64,000 nt of DNA from an uncultured Pseudomonadota bacterium (GCA_903861005.1 CAIOSP010000019.1:1-64000), one strand, 5' to 3'. Shown: positions 36,972 to 46,299, counted from the stretch's first letter. The notes: generated from the letters alone by a model not told the origin. Made by a program: numbers and translations.

Positions 36972-37601
36972 TTATTCGACGGCGGCCTTGGGGATTCGGG
37001 TCTGGAGCTTGCGGGCGACCTTGGCGGCGACCCGCGTGACCCACTCCACGTGGGCCCGCTGCGCGTCCGACGTCACGGGCGCGTCGACGTACTCCACGCG
37101 ATCCTGGTGGAGGACGAGGCCCCGCCCCGGCGTGCAGAGGTCGATGAGCTCCTGAACCAGGTTCGGGTCCAGCACCTCTTCGAGGATGTGGACGTCGGTG
37201 GTGTGCACCCGGAGCGTACGGCCCTTCGCGTCCTGCAGGCGGAGCTCGCTGGCTCCGGCGGGCGCCTTGATGCGGTCGGGCTGGCCGATCACGCCGACCG
37301 GCCCCGCCTTGTCGCGGCGGGTGGCTTCGACGTGGGTGCGCACATACCAGGGGAGCTTGGCCCGGTGCAATCGGGACTCCACGCGCACGGGCGACCCTTC
37401 AAGGTTGCCGGTCGCGATGGGCAGGGGCAGCTCGCCCCAGCGCGCGGAGAAGTCGACCTGGAGCTTGAGCTCTTGGCCCAAGGCGAGGAAGAGTCGCTGC
37501 GCGCGGTCCGCTTGCACGCGACGCCACGCGCCACGCGCCATCGTGAAGATGACTCCGACCGCCACGATGATGGCGATGACTGCGCCGAAGAACTTCTGCA
37601 C
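36972..37601 (-). CDS. Membrane-anchored protein of unknown function
   Basis: A 209-residue protein with one N-terminal membrane helix (about 3-22) and a basic stretch right after it, then a soluble mixed alpha/beta domain. I recognise no family. The next gene in the same direction, 50 bp downstream, is the YXWQ protein. The upstream 275 bp to mtnA contains no further gene. Confidence 0.55.
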   Translation of the reverse strand: MQKFFGAVIAIIVAVGVIFTMARGAWRRVQADRAQRLFLALGQELKLQVDFSARWGELPLPIATGNLEGSPVRVESRLHRAKLPWYVRTHVEATRRDKAGPVGVIGQPDRIKAPAGASELRLQDAKGRTLRVHTTDVHILEEVLDPNLVQELIDLCTPGRGLVLHQDRVEYVDAPVTSDAQRAHVEWVTRVAAKVARKLQTRIPKAAVE

Positions 37602-37876
37602 GACGACCTCAAGCGCCGCCGCGTATCGCCGCGGCTGCGAGCCGTCACACAGGAAGTGTTCGCCGTTGGATCCGGTCGGGACGCGATCAAGACGAATGTC
37701 GCCAAGAAAGGTGGTGCGGGCCTGGGTGGATCGGCGCTACTCTAAGGCAGAGGCCGGAAAGGCCTTCACAGAACGCTCCCCTCGCCGGTGTTCTACTCGC
37801 TCAAGCTCTTGCGTCTCCTCCATATCTTGCGGTGGTTCTCGACGAGGGGAGCCTCACTTTCTCCGGAGGCTGTGTC

Positions 37877-38821
37877 GTGGTGGTCCAGCCGATGGTCTTC
37901 CACGGTGACAGGCTGCTCCTGCTTGACCAGCGCGTCCTGCCCGGACGGGTCGAGTGGGTGGAGTGCCGCACGGCGGTGCAGGTCGCTGACGCGATCCGCC
38001 TGATGGTGGTCCGGGGCGCCCCCGCGATCGGAATCACCGCCGCCTACGGTCTGGCGCTGGACGCCGGTCGGTGCGCGGATCTGAACGAGGCCAGGCAAGC
38101 GTTGCTCGCGAGTCGGCCGACGGCGGTGAACCTGCGCTGGGCGCTGGATCGACTGGCGGTGCTGCCCGCGGACGCGCTCGCGGACGCCGCCCGAGCCATG
38201 CACGCCGACGACCTGGCGATCAACCAGGCGATGGGCGCGGTGGGCGCGGCCTTGTTGCCGCCGGATCCAACCGTTTACCACCACTGCAACACAGGCGCGC
38301 TCGCGACCGGCGGCTGGGGGACGGCGCTCGGCGTCGTGCGTTCGGTCCACGCGCAGGGGCGTCGGATCCGCGTGTGGGCGGGGGAGACCCGGCCCTGGCT
38401 TCAGGGGGCGCGGCTCACCGCCTGGGAGTGCCTCCAGGAGGGGATCGAGTGCACGCTGCTGGTTGATTCGGCGGCGGCGACGGTGCTTCCCCGGTGCGAT
38501 GCGGTGCTGGTCGGCGCGGATCGCGTGGCCGCGAACGGCGACACGGCCAACAAGATCGGCACGCTCCAGCTCGCCATCCTCGCGCGCCACTTCGGAGTGC
38601 CGTTCTACGTGTGCGTCCCGCGTTCGACAATCGATGACGCGTGCGCGGATGGCGCCCACATCCCGATCGAGGCGCGCGATCCGTCCGAGATCCGCGGCTA
38701 CGGCGGCGTGACCTGGGCCGCGGACGTGCCGTGCTGGAACCCGTCTTTTGACGTCACGCCCGCCTCGCTGGTGTCAGGCTGGGTGACGGAGCGGGGCCTG
38801 TGGACGCCGGGATCGGCTTGA
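37877..38821 (+). CDS. mtnA: Methylthioribose-1-phosphate isomerase
   Basis: Converts 5-methylthioribose-1-phosphate to the ribulose form in methionine salvage. It has the family motifs RGAPAIGITAAYG, CNTGALATGGWGTALGVVR with the catalytic Cys, and GADRVAANGDTANKIGT with the catalytic Asp. The late FDVTPASLV is also typical. With the GTG start at 37877 (GGAGG eight bases upstream) the protein has 314 aa. An ATG at 37832 would add 15 residues. No other methionine-salvage gene is in the window. Confidence 0.93.
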   Translation: MVVQPMVFHGDRLLLLDQRVLPGRVEWVECRTAVQVADAIRLMVVRGAPAIGITAAYGLALDAGRCADLNEARQALLASRPTAVNLRWALDRLAVLPADALADAARAMHADDLAINQAMGAVGAALLPPDPTVYHHCNTGALATGGWGTALGVVRSVHAQGRRIRVWAGETRPWLQGARLTAWECLQEGIECTLLVDSAAATVLPRCDAVLVGADRVAANGDTANKIGTLQLAILARHFGVPFYVCVPRSTIDDACADGAHIPIEARDPSEIRGYGGVTWAADVPCWNPSFDVTPASLVSGWVTERGLWTPGSA

Positions 38822-38908
38822 TCGACGGGGGAACGGTCGGGGATCGGCACGTTGCGCCGCCAACTCCGTGGGATACGTGGCTGAAAGCTCGCCAACGAGG
38901 TTGCCGTC

Positions 38909-39142
38909 ATGATGCCCGGTCTTCCCGAACTCTTGGTCATTCTTGTCATCGTCTTCGTCGTCTTCGGCGCGGGCAAGCTCCCTCAGGTGTTTGGTGCGGT
39001 CGGTGAGGGCCTGAAGAACTTCCGCGAGGCCTCCCAGGCCCCGTCGAAGGAGCAGGACGTGACGCCGGTCGCCAAGCAAATTCCTGGCCGCGCGGCCGTG
39101 GAAGAAGCCGAGCTGGTCCAGAAGGAGAAGTCCGACTCTTAG
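38909..39142 (+). CDS. tatA: Twin-arginine translocase subunit TatA (first copy)
   Basis: A 77-residue single-span membrane protein that forms the Tat pore. The helix LPELLVILVIVFVVFGAGKLP is followed by the hinge FGAGKLPQV and amphipathic helix VFGAVGEGLKNFREA, then a charged tail. The start may be ATG 38909 or the next ATG at 38912. It is followed 30 bp later by a second tatA-like gene. No tatC is in the window. Confidence 0.88.
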   Translation: MMPGLPELLVILVIVFVVFGAGKLPQVFGAVGEGLKNFREASQAPSKEQDVTPVAKQIPGRAAVEEAELVQKEKSDS

Positions 39143-39172
39143 TCGGCTTCCTCGCAACTTCCAGGAGCGCCC

Positions 39173-39340
39173 ATGGTCACCGGAATCTCCGAGATCCTCG
39201 TCGTGCTGGTGCTGGTGATGGTGTTCTTCGGCGCGGGCAAGGTGCCCCAAATCATGGGCGCGGTGGGCGCCAGCGTGAAGACCTTCAAGGACGCCGCCAG
39301 CGGCGAGCCGGAAGACGACAAGGACAAGCCGCAGACCTGA
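39173..39340 (+). CDS. Twin-arginine translocase subunit TatA (second, short copy)
   Basis: A 55-residue TatA/E-type protein: a membrane helix (SEILVVLVLVMVFFGAGKVP), then QIMGAVGASVKTFKDAASG and an acidic tail. AGGAG precedes the ATG by five bases. It resembles the first copy in layout and in the FFGAGKVP hinge but differs in the helix and tail, so it is a diverged duplicate rather than a recent one. TatE-like supplementary function is possible. Confidence 0.88.
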   Translation: MVTGISEILVVLVLVMVFFGAGKVPQIMGAVGASVKTFKDAASGEPEDDKDKPQT

Positions 39341-39400
39341 TCGGCTGGAGCGCGGCTCGGCACGCGCTCGCCACGGGATCGACAAGTCTGTTCGTCCTCA

Positions 39401-39430
39401 TTGCGGGTGGAATTGCCCTTGTGCTAGGCT
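39401..39430 (+). promoter_or_regulatory. Putative promoter of the 39479 lipoprotein gene
   Basis: TTGCGG (39401-39406) and TAGGCT (39425-39430) are 18 bases apart, ending 48 bp before the start codon. Confidence 0.4.
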
Positions 39431-39478
39431 GTGGCCCCGTGCGGTCGACCGTCTGTTGAGGCCGTGGGGAGGGATGTC

Positions 39479-40489
39479 ATGCGTCGCCTCTTGCTCGTCA
39501 GCCCCGTGTTCGCCTTGGCCTGCATCGTGCCGTACTACCCCGTGGTCCCCAAGGACACGGACGTGTCCACGGACGACACCACCGCGCAAGACACCGACGG
39601 GGCGGCCGACACGGACGTGACCGCGGACACCGCGGACACCGCGCTGACCCCGTCGGACGACGGCCCGTCAGACACCGACCTCGCGGCCGGAAACTACGGC
39701 TGCCACAACTTCGATCCGGTCGAGAGCACGGGCTGGATCCGCAAGTACTCGCTGAACACGGCGAGCGGTCGCGGCACCGAGAAGTGGACCGGCCTGGGCA
39801 ACCAGACCATGCCCACCGGCACCGCGGCGGCGTTCGCCGACGGCTGGGCCTACAGCGTCGTGATCACCGGCCTCCCCGCGCTCAACTCGACGTCCACGTA
39901 CTTCAACCGGTGCGGCGTCCAGGGTGATGACGGCGCGTTCGAGGTTGGGTTCACGCAGGAGAACTCGCAGAAGCCCACCTTCCCACTGAAGGCCGGCGCG
40001 CAGAACGCCCGCAAGTACCTCCCCGACGAGGTGTCGATGCACGGCGTGTTCGGGGCCAACCCGTGGCACGTCGACATGAAGTACGACATGAAGGTGCCGG
40101 CGTACAAGCTGATCCCTCAGCAGGGCTGGGCCTACGACAGCGCCAAGCTCACCTACGTCGGCGACGTGACGCCCATCGGCTTTGAGACGATCAACGTCCC
40201 GGTCTTGGGCGGCGACGTCGAGGCCTACCACGTGAACTACACGTACACGATGGCGCAGAAGAACTCGGCGGGCGGCTTGTTCGACATCTTCAACCAGCTG
40301 TTCGCGCCGCTGACCTCGCTGTTTGGCTTTCAGGGCAACGACCTGTCGGTCTCGGCGGTGGCGGACCAGTGGTACGTGCGCGGCGTCGGCTTGGTGAAGG
40401 AGGAGGTGTACCGCTACCCGGCCACCACCCAGGAGCTGATCCGCGAGAAGAACCTCACCCAGTGCAGCGGCCTCCCCCTCTGCCCATAG
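39479..40489 (+). CDS. Lipoprotein of unknown function with long DTD linker
   Basis: A 336-residue exported protein. The ATG at 39479 with a GGGGAGGG site starts a signal peptide ending ALAC. The mature protein begins with about 50 residues of Asp/Thr/Ala linker (DTDVSTDDTTAQDTDGAADT and so on), then a domain of about 260 residues rich in aromatic residues and beta strands with two or three cysteines near the ends. No family is recognised. It has its own putative promoter and is followed by the cysQ-like gene. Confidence 0.68.
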   Translation: MRRLLLVSPVFALACIVPYYPVVPKDTDVSTDDTTAQDTDGAADTDVTADTADTALTPSDDGPSDTDLAAGNYGCHNFDPVESTGWIRKYSLNTASGRGTEKWTGLGNQTMPTGTAAAFADGWAYSVVITGLPALNSTSTYFNRCGVQGDDGAFEVGFTQENSQKPTFPLKAGAQNARKYLPDEVSMHGVFGANPWHVDMKYDMKVPAYKLIPQQGWAYDSAKLTYVGDVTPIGFETINVPVLGGDVEAYHVNYTYTMAQKNSAGGLFDIFNQLFAPLTSLFGFQGNDLSVSAVADQWYVRGVGLVKEEVYRYPATTQELIREKNLTQCSGLPLCP

Positions 40490-40525
40490 GGGCGAGTTAC
40501 GTGCGGCCCTCCTAGAGGACCGATC

Positions 40526-41305
40526 ATGCACAGGGAACTCGAGGTCGCCGTCGAGGCGGCGCGGCTGGCTGCGGCCGCCATCCTGGACGTGTACCACCGC
40601 GCGGATCACGGCACGGTGGAGAAGGCCGACGGCAAGGGCCCGCTGACCGAGGCGGACCTGGCGTCGAACGCGCTGATCGTCGACGCGATCCGCACCGCCT
40701 TCCCCGACGATGGCCTGCTGTCTGAAGAGACCGTCGACTCGCCGCACCGGCTGGAGAAGCGCCGCGTGTGGGTGATCGACCCGCTCGACGGCACCAAGGA
40801 GTTCACGCTGCGCATCCCGCAGTTCGTGGTCTCCATCGGCCTGGCGATCGACGGCAAGGCCGCGCTCGGCGTGCTGCTCAACCCCGCCACCGGTGAGCTG
40901 TTCACCGGCGTGGTCGGCATGGGCGCCACCTACAACGGCGAGCCCTGCACGGTGACCCCGCGCGCCACGCTTGAAGGCGCGCGCCTGCTGGTCAGCGCCA
41001 CCGAGCACAAGAAGGGCTGGTTCGACCACCTCAAGGGCACAGCCACGCTGGAGCCGATGGGCTCGGTCGCCTACAAGTTTGGTCTGGTCGCCGCCGGCCT
41101 GGCCGAGGCCACCTTCACGCCACAGCCCCGCAACGAGTGGGACCTGCTCGGCGGCGTCGCCTGCGTGCTCGCGGCGGGTGGCCGCGCGTGCGACGGGTCG
41201 GGCGCCGACTACGTGTTCAACCGACCGGACCCGCTGCACATTGGCGTGTGCGGAGACAATGGCGTGCTCCACGAGCGCGTCATGGAGCTGATGAAGCCAC
41301 GATGA
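40526..41305 (+). CDS. Inositol monophosphatase family protein, CysQ-like
   Basis: A 259-residue Mg2+-dependent phosphatase. The metal motifs are intact: SEETVDS, WVIDPLDGTKEF (DPLDGTKEF is typical of 3'(2'),5'-bisphosphate nucleotidases such as CysQ) and NEWDLLGGVACVLAAGG. CysQ removes 3'-phosphoadenosine 5'-phosphate from sulfate assimilation, while inositol monophosphatase activity is the alternative. Its stop overlaps the MFS transporter start as ATGA, indicating translational coupling. Confidence 0.85.
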   Translation: MHRELEVAVEAARLAAAAILDVYHRADHGTVEKADGKGPLTEADLASNALIVDAIRTAFPDDGLLSEETVDSPHRLEKRRVWVIDPLDGTKEFTLRIPQFVVSIGLAIDGKAALGVLLNPATGELFTGVVGMGATYNGEPCTVTPRATLEGARLLVSATEHKKGWFDHLKGTATLEPMGSVAYKFGLVAAGLAEATFTPQPRNEWDLLGGVACVLAAGGRACDGSGADYVFNRPDPLHIGVCGDNGVLHERVMELMKPR

Positions 41306-42516
41306 CCACCGACACCCTCCCGGCAGACGCCGCCGCGCCCAAGCGGCCCGGCCTCGGCCCTGTCCTCCTCACCGTGTTCCTCGACCTGCTCGGCTTCGGG
41401 CTGGTCATCCCGTTGCTCTCGTTCTACGCAGAGCAGTTCCACGCGACCCCGATGCAGGTCACGTGGCTGATGGCGACCTACTCGATCGCCCAGTTCTTCG
41501 GCGCGCCCATGTGGGGCATCGTGTCCGACCGCGTCGGCCGCCGCCCCGTCATGCTGATGTCGATCGCCTTCACGGCGGTCTTCCTCGGCCTGTTCGCGTC
41601 CGCCACCACGCTCTGGCAGCTCTTCCTGTTCCGCGCGCTGCACGGGCTGGCCGCGGCCAACATCAGCACCGCCCAGGCCTATGTGGCCGACGTCACCGAG
41701 GGGCCCGACCGCGCGCGCGGCATGGGCCTGATCGGCGCGGCGTTCGGCGTTGGCTTCAGCTTCGGCCCCGCGATCGGTGGCCTGCTGTCGCCCTACGGCC
41801 TGCAGTTCCCGATCTGGCTCGCCGCCGGTCTTTCTGCGGTGAACTTCGTCTGGGCGTTCATGCGCCTGCCGGAGAGCCTGCGCCCCGGCGCGTCCGAGGG
41901 CGGCCACCGTCGCACCCTGTCGCCCGCGGCGCTGGTGCACGGCCTGCAGCACCCGGTCGTCGGCATGGCGGTCCTGCTGGTGTTCGTCGCCACGTTCTCC
42001 TTCTCGATGATGGAGTCCACGTTCGCGCTGGTCGCTGAGCACATCTGGTCGATGGGCCCCAAGGACGTCGGCGGCATGTTCGGCATCATCGGCATCGTCG
42101 GCATTGTGGTGCAGGGCGGCATGGTCGGTCGCCTGGCCAAGCGCTTCGGCGAGGCCCCGCTCGTGCAGGTCGGGTACGTCTGCATGGCCGCCGGCATGGC
42201 CATCCTCGCGTCTACGCCTGCGGGCCCGGGCGTGTGGATCGGCTGCGCGGTGATGGCGCTCGGCAGCTCGCTCGCCACGCCCTCGCTCAACAGCCTGATC
42301 AGCCGCGGCGTCGGCCCCGACGAGCAGGGCGCGGTGCTGGGCGTGTCGCAGTCGTTCTCGGCGCTCGCACGCGCGACGGGTCCGGCCACGGGCGGCGTGC
42401 TCTACGCCCGCTGGATGCCCACCGGCGCCATGGCCGGCGGCGCGAGCCTCATGGTCCTGGCGCTGCTGGTCAGCCTGCCGGCTACTCGGCGGGCCGTGTC
42501 GGGTCGACCAGCGTAG
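41302..42516 (+). CDS. Major facilitator superfamily transporter, TetA-like
   Basis: A 404-residue inner-membrane protein with twelve predicted helices. Loop 2-3 motif GIVSDRVGRRPVML matches the MFS signature, and helix 1 begins LTVFLDLLGFGLVIPLL, as in TetA/multidrug members. The substrate is unknown. Starting at ATG 41302 it is coupled to the phosphatase. The last 35 bp overlap the 3' end of the patatin gene on the other strand. Confidence 0.88.
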   Translation: MTTDTLPADAAAPKRPGLGPVLLTVFLDLLGFGLVIPLLSFYAEQFHATPMQVTWLMATYSIAQFFGAPMWGIVSDRVGRRPVMLMSIAFTAVFLGLFASATTLWQLFLFRALHGLAAANISTAQAYVADVTEGPDRARGMGLIGAAFGVGFSFGPAIGGLLSPYGLQFPIWLAAGLSAVNFVWAFMRLPESLRPGASEGGHRRTLSPAALVHGLQHPVVGMAVLLVFVATFSFSMMESTFALVAEHIWSMGPKDVGGMFGIIGIVGIVVQGGMVGRLAKRFGEAPLVQVGYVCMAAGMAILASTPAGPGVWIGCAVMALGSSLATPSLNSLISRGVGPDEQGAVLGVSQSFSALARATGPATGGVLYARWMPTGAMAGGASLMVLALLVSLPATRRAVSGRPA

Positions 42517-43924
42517 GCACCGGCGACATCATCCGCTTCAGCAGCGGGACGTGCGGCTCCATCTCCTCACGTCCCCAGCGGATCGCCTGCATGGCGTCCT
42601 GCACCGGCGGGACCAGGTTGAGCGGCGACAGCGTGCGCGGGAATGGCACGTAGAGGTCGGCGAACTGGCGGTCGCGGTTCACGTTCGACTGCCGGACCAG
42701 CTGCTGGAACGGGAACCACGCCAGGCGCGTCATGGGTGAGGGCGCGAACCCGTCCAGCCCCAGCACGAAGCAGTTGCGGCGACCGCGGATCAGGCCTGCC
42801 GCCGCCGACTCCCAGGCGATGCGGGTGCCCAAGTTGCTGACCATGCCGCCTTCGCCCAGGCGCGTGATCCCGTAGGTGGCGTACAGCGCGTCGAGCAGCG
42901 CCGTCATGCGCGGGTCGTCGCGCAGCACGTCGTAGTGGATGACGGCGGGGATGGCGGCGCTGAACCCGGCGGCGTCGATCGTGTCGAAGTCTTCCGTGCC
43001 GGGCGTGCGACCGAGCACGATCTCCTTGAGCGCGTCGGGCGACGACAGGAACTCGCGCAGGATGCTCATGGCGCGCAGGCCGGCCTGGGCGCGGCTGGAG
43101 CGCGAGGTCTGCACGTCCGCCGACAGGAAGCTCTCGTAGAAGTGCAGGTCGTGCTTGAGCGCGTCCACCGTGATGCCGGTGGTGACCGTGTAGAGCGGGA
43201 TCTCCATGTCCGACAGGCGCAGCGGGCGGCCGTCCTCCTCAAACAGGTGACCGAGCGCTGAGCGCAGGTACAGGCGCAGCGTGGCGGGCAGGCCGTAGCG
43301 GTTCTCGCTCTCCAGGACGCGGAACACCTTGGACCACGACAGCGTTCGCGCTGCCGCCACCAGCGCCGCCAGGTCAAATCGACGACGCTTGGCCCGGAAC
43401 ATAGACATCAGCGCGCCGATCGACGTGCCGACCATCAGCGCCGGCTCCAGGCCCGCGCGGTCGAGCGTGTCGAAGGCGCCCGGGTAGACGTAGCCGACGC
43501 CGCCGCCGCCTGCGCTCGCGACGAGCAGCAGCTTCTCGGAGACCTCAGCCTCCAGCGCGTCGCGCGAGAGCGGCATGTGTTCGAGCACGCTGCGACGCGC
43601 GGCGAGCGTGTGGTGCACGGCCTCGTCGGTCTGGCGGAGGGCCTCGCGCAGGTCCTCCTTGTCGATCAGGTGCGGCGACAGCAGGTCGCGGATGCGGTTG
43701 GCGTGGAGCGCCTGCACGCCGGACAGGTCGACCTCGCTCCCGTCGGCGTTTCGGACCACGGTGAGCCGGGCGAAGCTGATCGCGTAGCGGAGCTTGTCCA
43801 CGCGCACACGCATCTCGCGGTCTTCCGGCGCGGCCAGCGCCAAGCGCACCAGGCGGCGCTCCAGCTTGTCGAACACGCGCCGACGCTCGGCGGCCCGGGG
43901 GGTGTCAAAGCCAGGGATGCTCAC
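42482..43924 (-). CDS. Patatin-like phospholipase with helical N-terminal extension
   Basis: A 480-residue putative lipid hydrolase, last gene of an operon with the helicase-nuclease and CHAT genes. About 130 charged helical residues precede the patatin core. The oxyanion loop GGGGVGYVY (139-147), the nucleophile Ser168 in GTSIG, and SAAIPAVI are all present. At the dyad position the sequence reads GEGGM (Glu358), where patatins normally have Asp-Gly-Gly or Asp-Gly-Ala. That substitution may be tolerated or may weaken activity. There is no signal peptide, so the protein would act inside the cell, on the inner membrane. The start overlaps the helicase stop by ATGA. Confidence 0.82.
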   Translation of the reverse strand: MSIPGFDTPRAAERRRVFDKLERRLVRLALAAPEDREMRVRVDKLRYAISFARLTVVRNADGSEVDLSGVQALHANRIRDLLSPHLIDKEDLREALRQTDEAVHHTLAARRSVLEHMPLSRDALEAEVSEKLLLVASAGGGGVGYVYPGAFDTLDRAGLEPALMVGTSIGALMSMFRAKRRRFDLAALVAAARTLSWSKVFRVLESENRYGLPATLRLYLRSALGHLFEEDGRPLRLSDMEIPLYTVTTGITVDALKHDLHFYESFLSADVQTSRSSRAQAGLRAMSILREFLSSPDALKEIVLGRTPGTEDFDTIDAAGFSAAIPAVIHYDVLRDDPRMTALLDALYATYGITRLGEGGMVSNLGTRIAWESAAAGLIRGRRNCFVLGLDGFAPSPMTRLAWFPFQQLVRQSNVNRDRQFADLYVPFPRTLSPLNLVPPVQDAMQAIRWGREEMEPHVPLLKRMMSPVPTLVDPTRPAE

Positions 43925-46299
43925 GCTTCACCCCAGAAGTCGGCGATGGCGGCGCTGGGATCGTCCGGGATGAGCGGCGTCCAGTCGGACGGCAGCAGCT
44001 CGGCGTGCTCGCGGAAGCGGAAGCGCTTGCCCACCAGCATGATCACGCCGCGGTCCTCGGGCCTGCGCACCAAGCGACCGGCGGCTTGCACCACGCGCGT
44101 CATGCCCGGCACCAGGCTGGCGTAGAGGAAACCCTGTCCAAAGCGAGCCTCGTAGTAGCTGCGCAACAGATCTCGCTCCAGGCCGATCGGGGGCAGGGCG
44201 GGTCCGACGACAAACACGGCGGACAGGGCACCGGCGGGGAGGTCGATGCCTTCGGCAAAGATACCCCCGAGCACCGCGGCGAGCACGACCGGAGTGCGTC
44301 CCTGACCCATTCTCGCCATCCAGGCGGCGCGGTCGGGCTCGTCCATGCCGCGGCGCTGGGCGAGCAGCTCCCGACCGGTCAGGTCCAGCCGCCCGACGAC
44401 GTCGTCGAGCATGGAGAAGGACGAGAAGTAGATCGCGACGTTCCCCGGCACCTTGGTCAGCGCGCCGGACAGCAGCGTGGCGATCCGCGGCACGTCCGTC
44501 GAGCGATCCCGCCAGTCGGTCGACACGCGCGGCGCGATGATCACGCGGCGGTTCTCGGGCGGGAAGGGCGAGGTGATCTCGATGCGGTCGGTGTCGGCGG
44601 GGAGGCCGAGCAGGTCGCGGTAGAAGGCGTGGGGTGCCAACGTGGCGCTGCACCCGATGAAGCCGCCGAGCGCGCTCATCCAAGGGCGGAGCATCGGCGC
44701 TGGGTCCAGGCAGAGCAGCCGCACGGCGTCGGAGCCGGGCGTGTCGCGCACCAACGGCACGCTCTCGTCGCCCGCGTCCTCCGACGACCCAGCGAAGCGC
44801 AGCACCTGCCGCGCCACGTCCAGGTAGGGGTCGTCGGCGCCGGTGTGCCCCGCGCGCGCCCGCAGCAGCGCGTAGTCCAGGGCCAGCTCGTCCACCCGCG
44901 ACGCCAGCCGACGCCACGGCGCCTTGTCCACCTCGGCCCTGGCCCAGCCGTCGTTCCACGGGCCGGGCGTGGCCTTGACCACCGCGCGCACCTGCTCGGC
45001 GACGCCTTCGGCCACGTCGGCGAACACCTCAAACCCTGGGCCCAGCACCCGCGCGGCCTCGCGCGCGCGCTCGGCGTCCACCCGCGGCGACGCGTGCTCG
45101 CGCGCGCGCTCCACCAGCTGGTGCGCCTCGTCGACCACCACGATCCAGTCCTGGGCGGTGGTGTCGCCGAACAGGCGCTTGAGTCGGCCGCCCGGCGAGA
45201 ACGCGTAGTTCACGTCGCCGATCACGATGTCGACGTGCTCGGACGTGTCGAGCATGAGCTGGGCGGGGCAGACCTCGTGCTCGCCGCCGATCTGCATCGC
45301 GTGGTCGGGCGACAGGCCGCCGCTCGCGATCGCCGCCTCCACGAGCCTTCGGCCCTCGACCTTGTCGTAGTAGTCGCGCGCGAACTTGCAGGTGTCGGGC
45401 CGGCACGAGACCACGCCGTTAAGGCAGGTCTTCTCCTTGGCGCGCAGGCCCACCCACGACAGCTCCAGCCCGTGCGCCTTGAAGCGCTCGAGCGTGGCGA
45501 TCACGCCCGCCTGCTGGGTGTTGCGCGACGTGCACCAGAACACCTGCTTGTCGTGCGCCATGGCGTAGGCGAGCACACCGTGCATCACCGCGCCGGTCTT
45601 GCCCAGGCCGGTGGGCGCCTGGACCAGCAGCCGGCGCCCCGTGGCGAGCGCGATGCGGACCGCGTCGGTGATGCGCTGCTGACCCTCGCGCCACTCGGAG
45701 AACGGGACGGGCACACGGCGCGCGCGACGCTGCGCGTACCAGCGCAGGCGCGCGTCGCGCAGGCGGACCAGCCGACCGGCGCGCCGCAGGACAAAGGCCT
45801 CGACCCGCGCGGCGTCCAGCACCACGCCCAGGATGTGCCGCGACCCGTCGAGCAGCGACACCAGCACCAGCCGACCGACCGGCTCCACGTGCCGCGCGCG
45901 CGACAGCATCCACAGGTAGAGCTCGAGCTGCGCGGTCCAGGCGGGCCAGTCCTCGGCGCGGGTGGGGGCGAGGCGGTCAGAGTCCAGCGCGGTGGCCTTG
46001 ATCTCCTCGACCACCGTGCGGCCGCCCTCCTCGGTGAGCCCGTCGGCGCGGCCCTGGAGCATCACCGTCCAGCCGTCGACGGTGAGCGTCTCCTGGAGCG
46101 TGACCTCGGCCTGGTACGACGCGTCCGCCGCGCCCTGGGTGTCCTGCCACGCCACGTGCGCCGCGCGACCCGCCGCCATGCGCGCCTTCTGGGTCTGCGC
46201 GACCTCCATCACCAGGTGGCCGGAGGGCGGGCCGGCCTCGACCAAATCCCGCACGGACAGGGTGAGCGTTCGTGTCGCGTCGTCCCAGCGGATGGTCAA
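43921..46299 (-). CDS. PD-(D/E)XK nuclease fused to Rad3/DinG-type iron-sulfur helicase
   Basis: A 792-residue enzyme. Residues 1-170 form a RecB/Cas4-like nuclease: His48, Asp86 (LQGRADGL), the E-x-K pair Glu99/Lys101 (VEEIKAT) and the QxxxY motif Gln124/Tyr128. A superfamily 2 helicase of the XPD/DinG group follows, with Walker A APTGLGKT (228-235), four cysteines placed for a 4Fe-4S cluster (292, 299, 304, 344), DEAH (390-393), and the C-terminal helicase motifs GCSAT and QAAGRLVRR. Related nuclease-helicase fusions occur in other bacteria, and their role is unclear. The start is TTG 46299, overlapping the CHAT stop as TTGA. Confidence 0.88.
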   Translation of the reverse strand: MTIRWDDATRTLTLSVRDLVEAGPPSGHLVMEVAQTQKARMAAGRAAHVAWQDTQGAADASYQAEVTLQETLTVDGWTVMLQGRADGLTEEGGRTVVEEIKATALDSDRLAPTRAEDWPAWTAQLELYLWMLSRARHVEPVGRLVLVSLLDGSRHILGVVLDAARVEAFVLRRAGRLVRLRDARLRWYAQRRARRVPVPFSEWREGQQRITDAVRIALATGRRLLVQAPTGLGKTGAVMHGVLAYAMAHDKQVFWCTSRNTQQAGVIATLERFKAHGLELSWVGLRAKEKTCLNGVVSCRPDTCKFARDYYDKVEGRRLVEAAIASGGLSPDHAMQIGGEHEVCPAQLMLDTSEHVDIVIGDVNYAFSPGGRLKRLFGDTTAQDWIVVVDEAHQLVERAREHASPRVDAERAREAARVLGPGFEVFADVAEGVAEQVRAVVKATPGPWNDGWARAEVDKAPWRRLASRVDELALDYALLRARAGHTGADDPYLDVARQVLRFAGSSEDAGDESVPLVRDTPGSDAVRLLCLDPAPMLRPWMSALGGFIGCSATLAPHAFYRDLLGLPADTDRIEITSPFPPENRRVIIAPRVSTDWRDRSTDVPRIATLLSGALTKVPGNVAIYFSSFSMLDDVVGRLDLTGRELLAQRRGMDEPDRAAWMARMGQGRTPVVLAAVLGGIFAEGIDLPAGALSAVFVVGPALPPIGLERDLLRSYYEARFGQGFLYASLVPGMTRVVQAAGRLVRRPEDRGVIMLVGKRFRFREHAELLPSDWTPLIPDDPSAAIADFWGEA

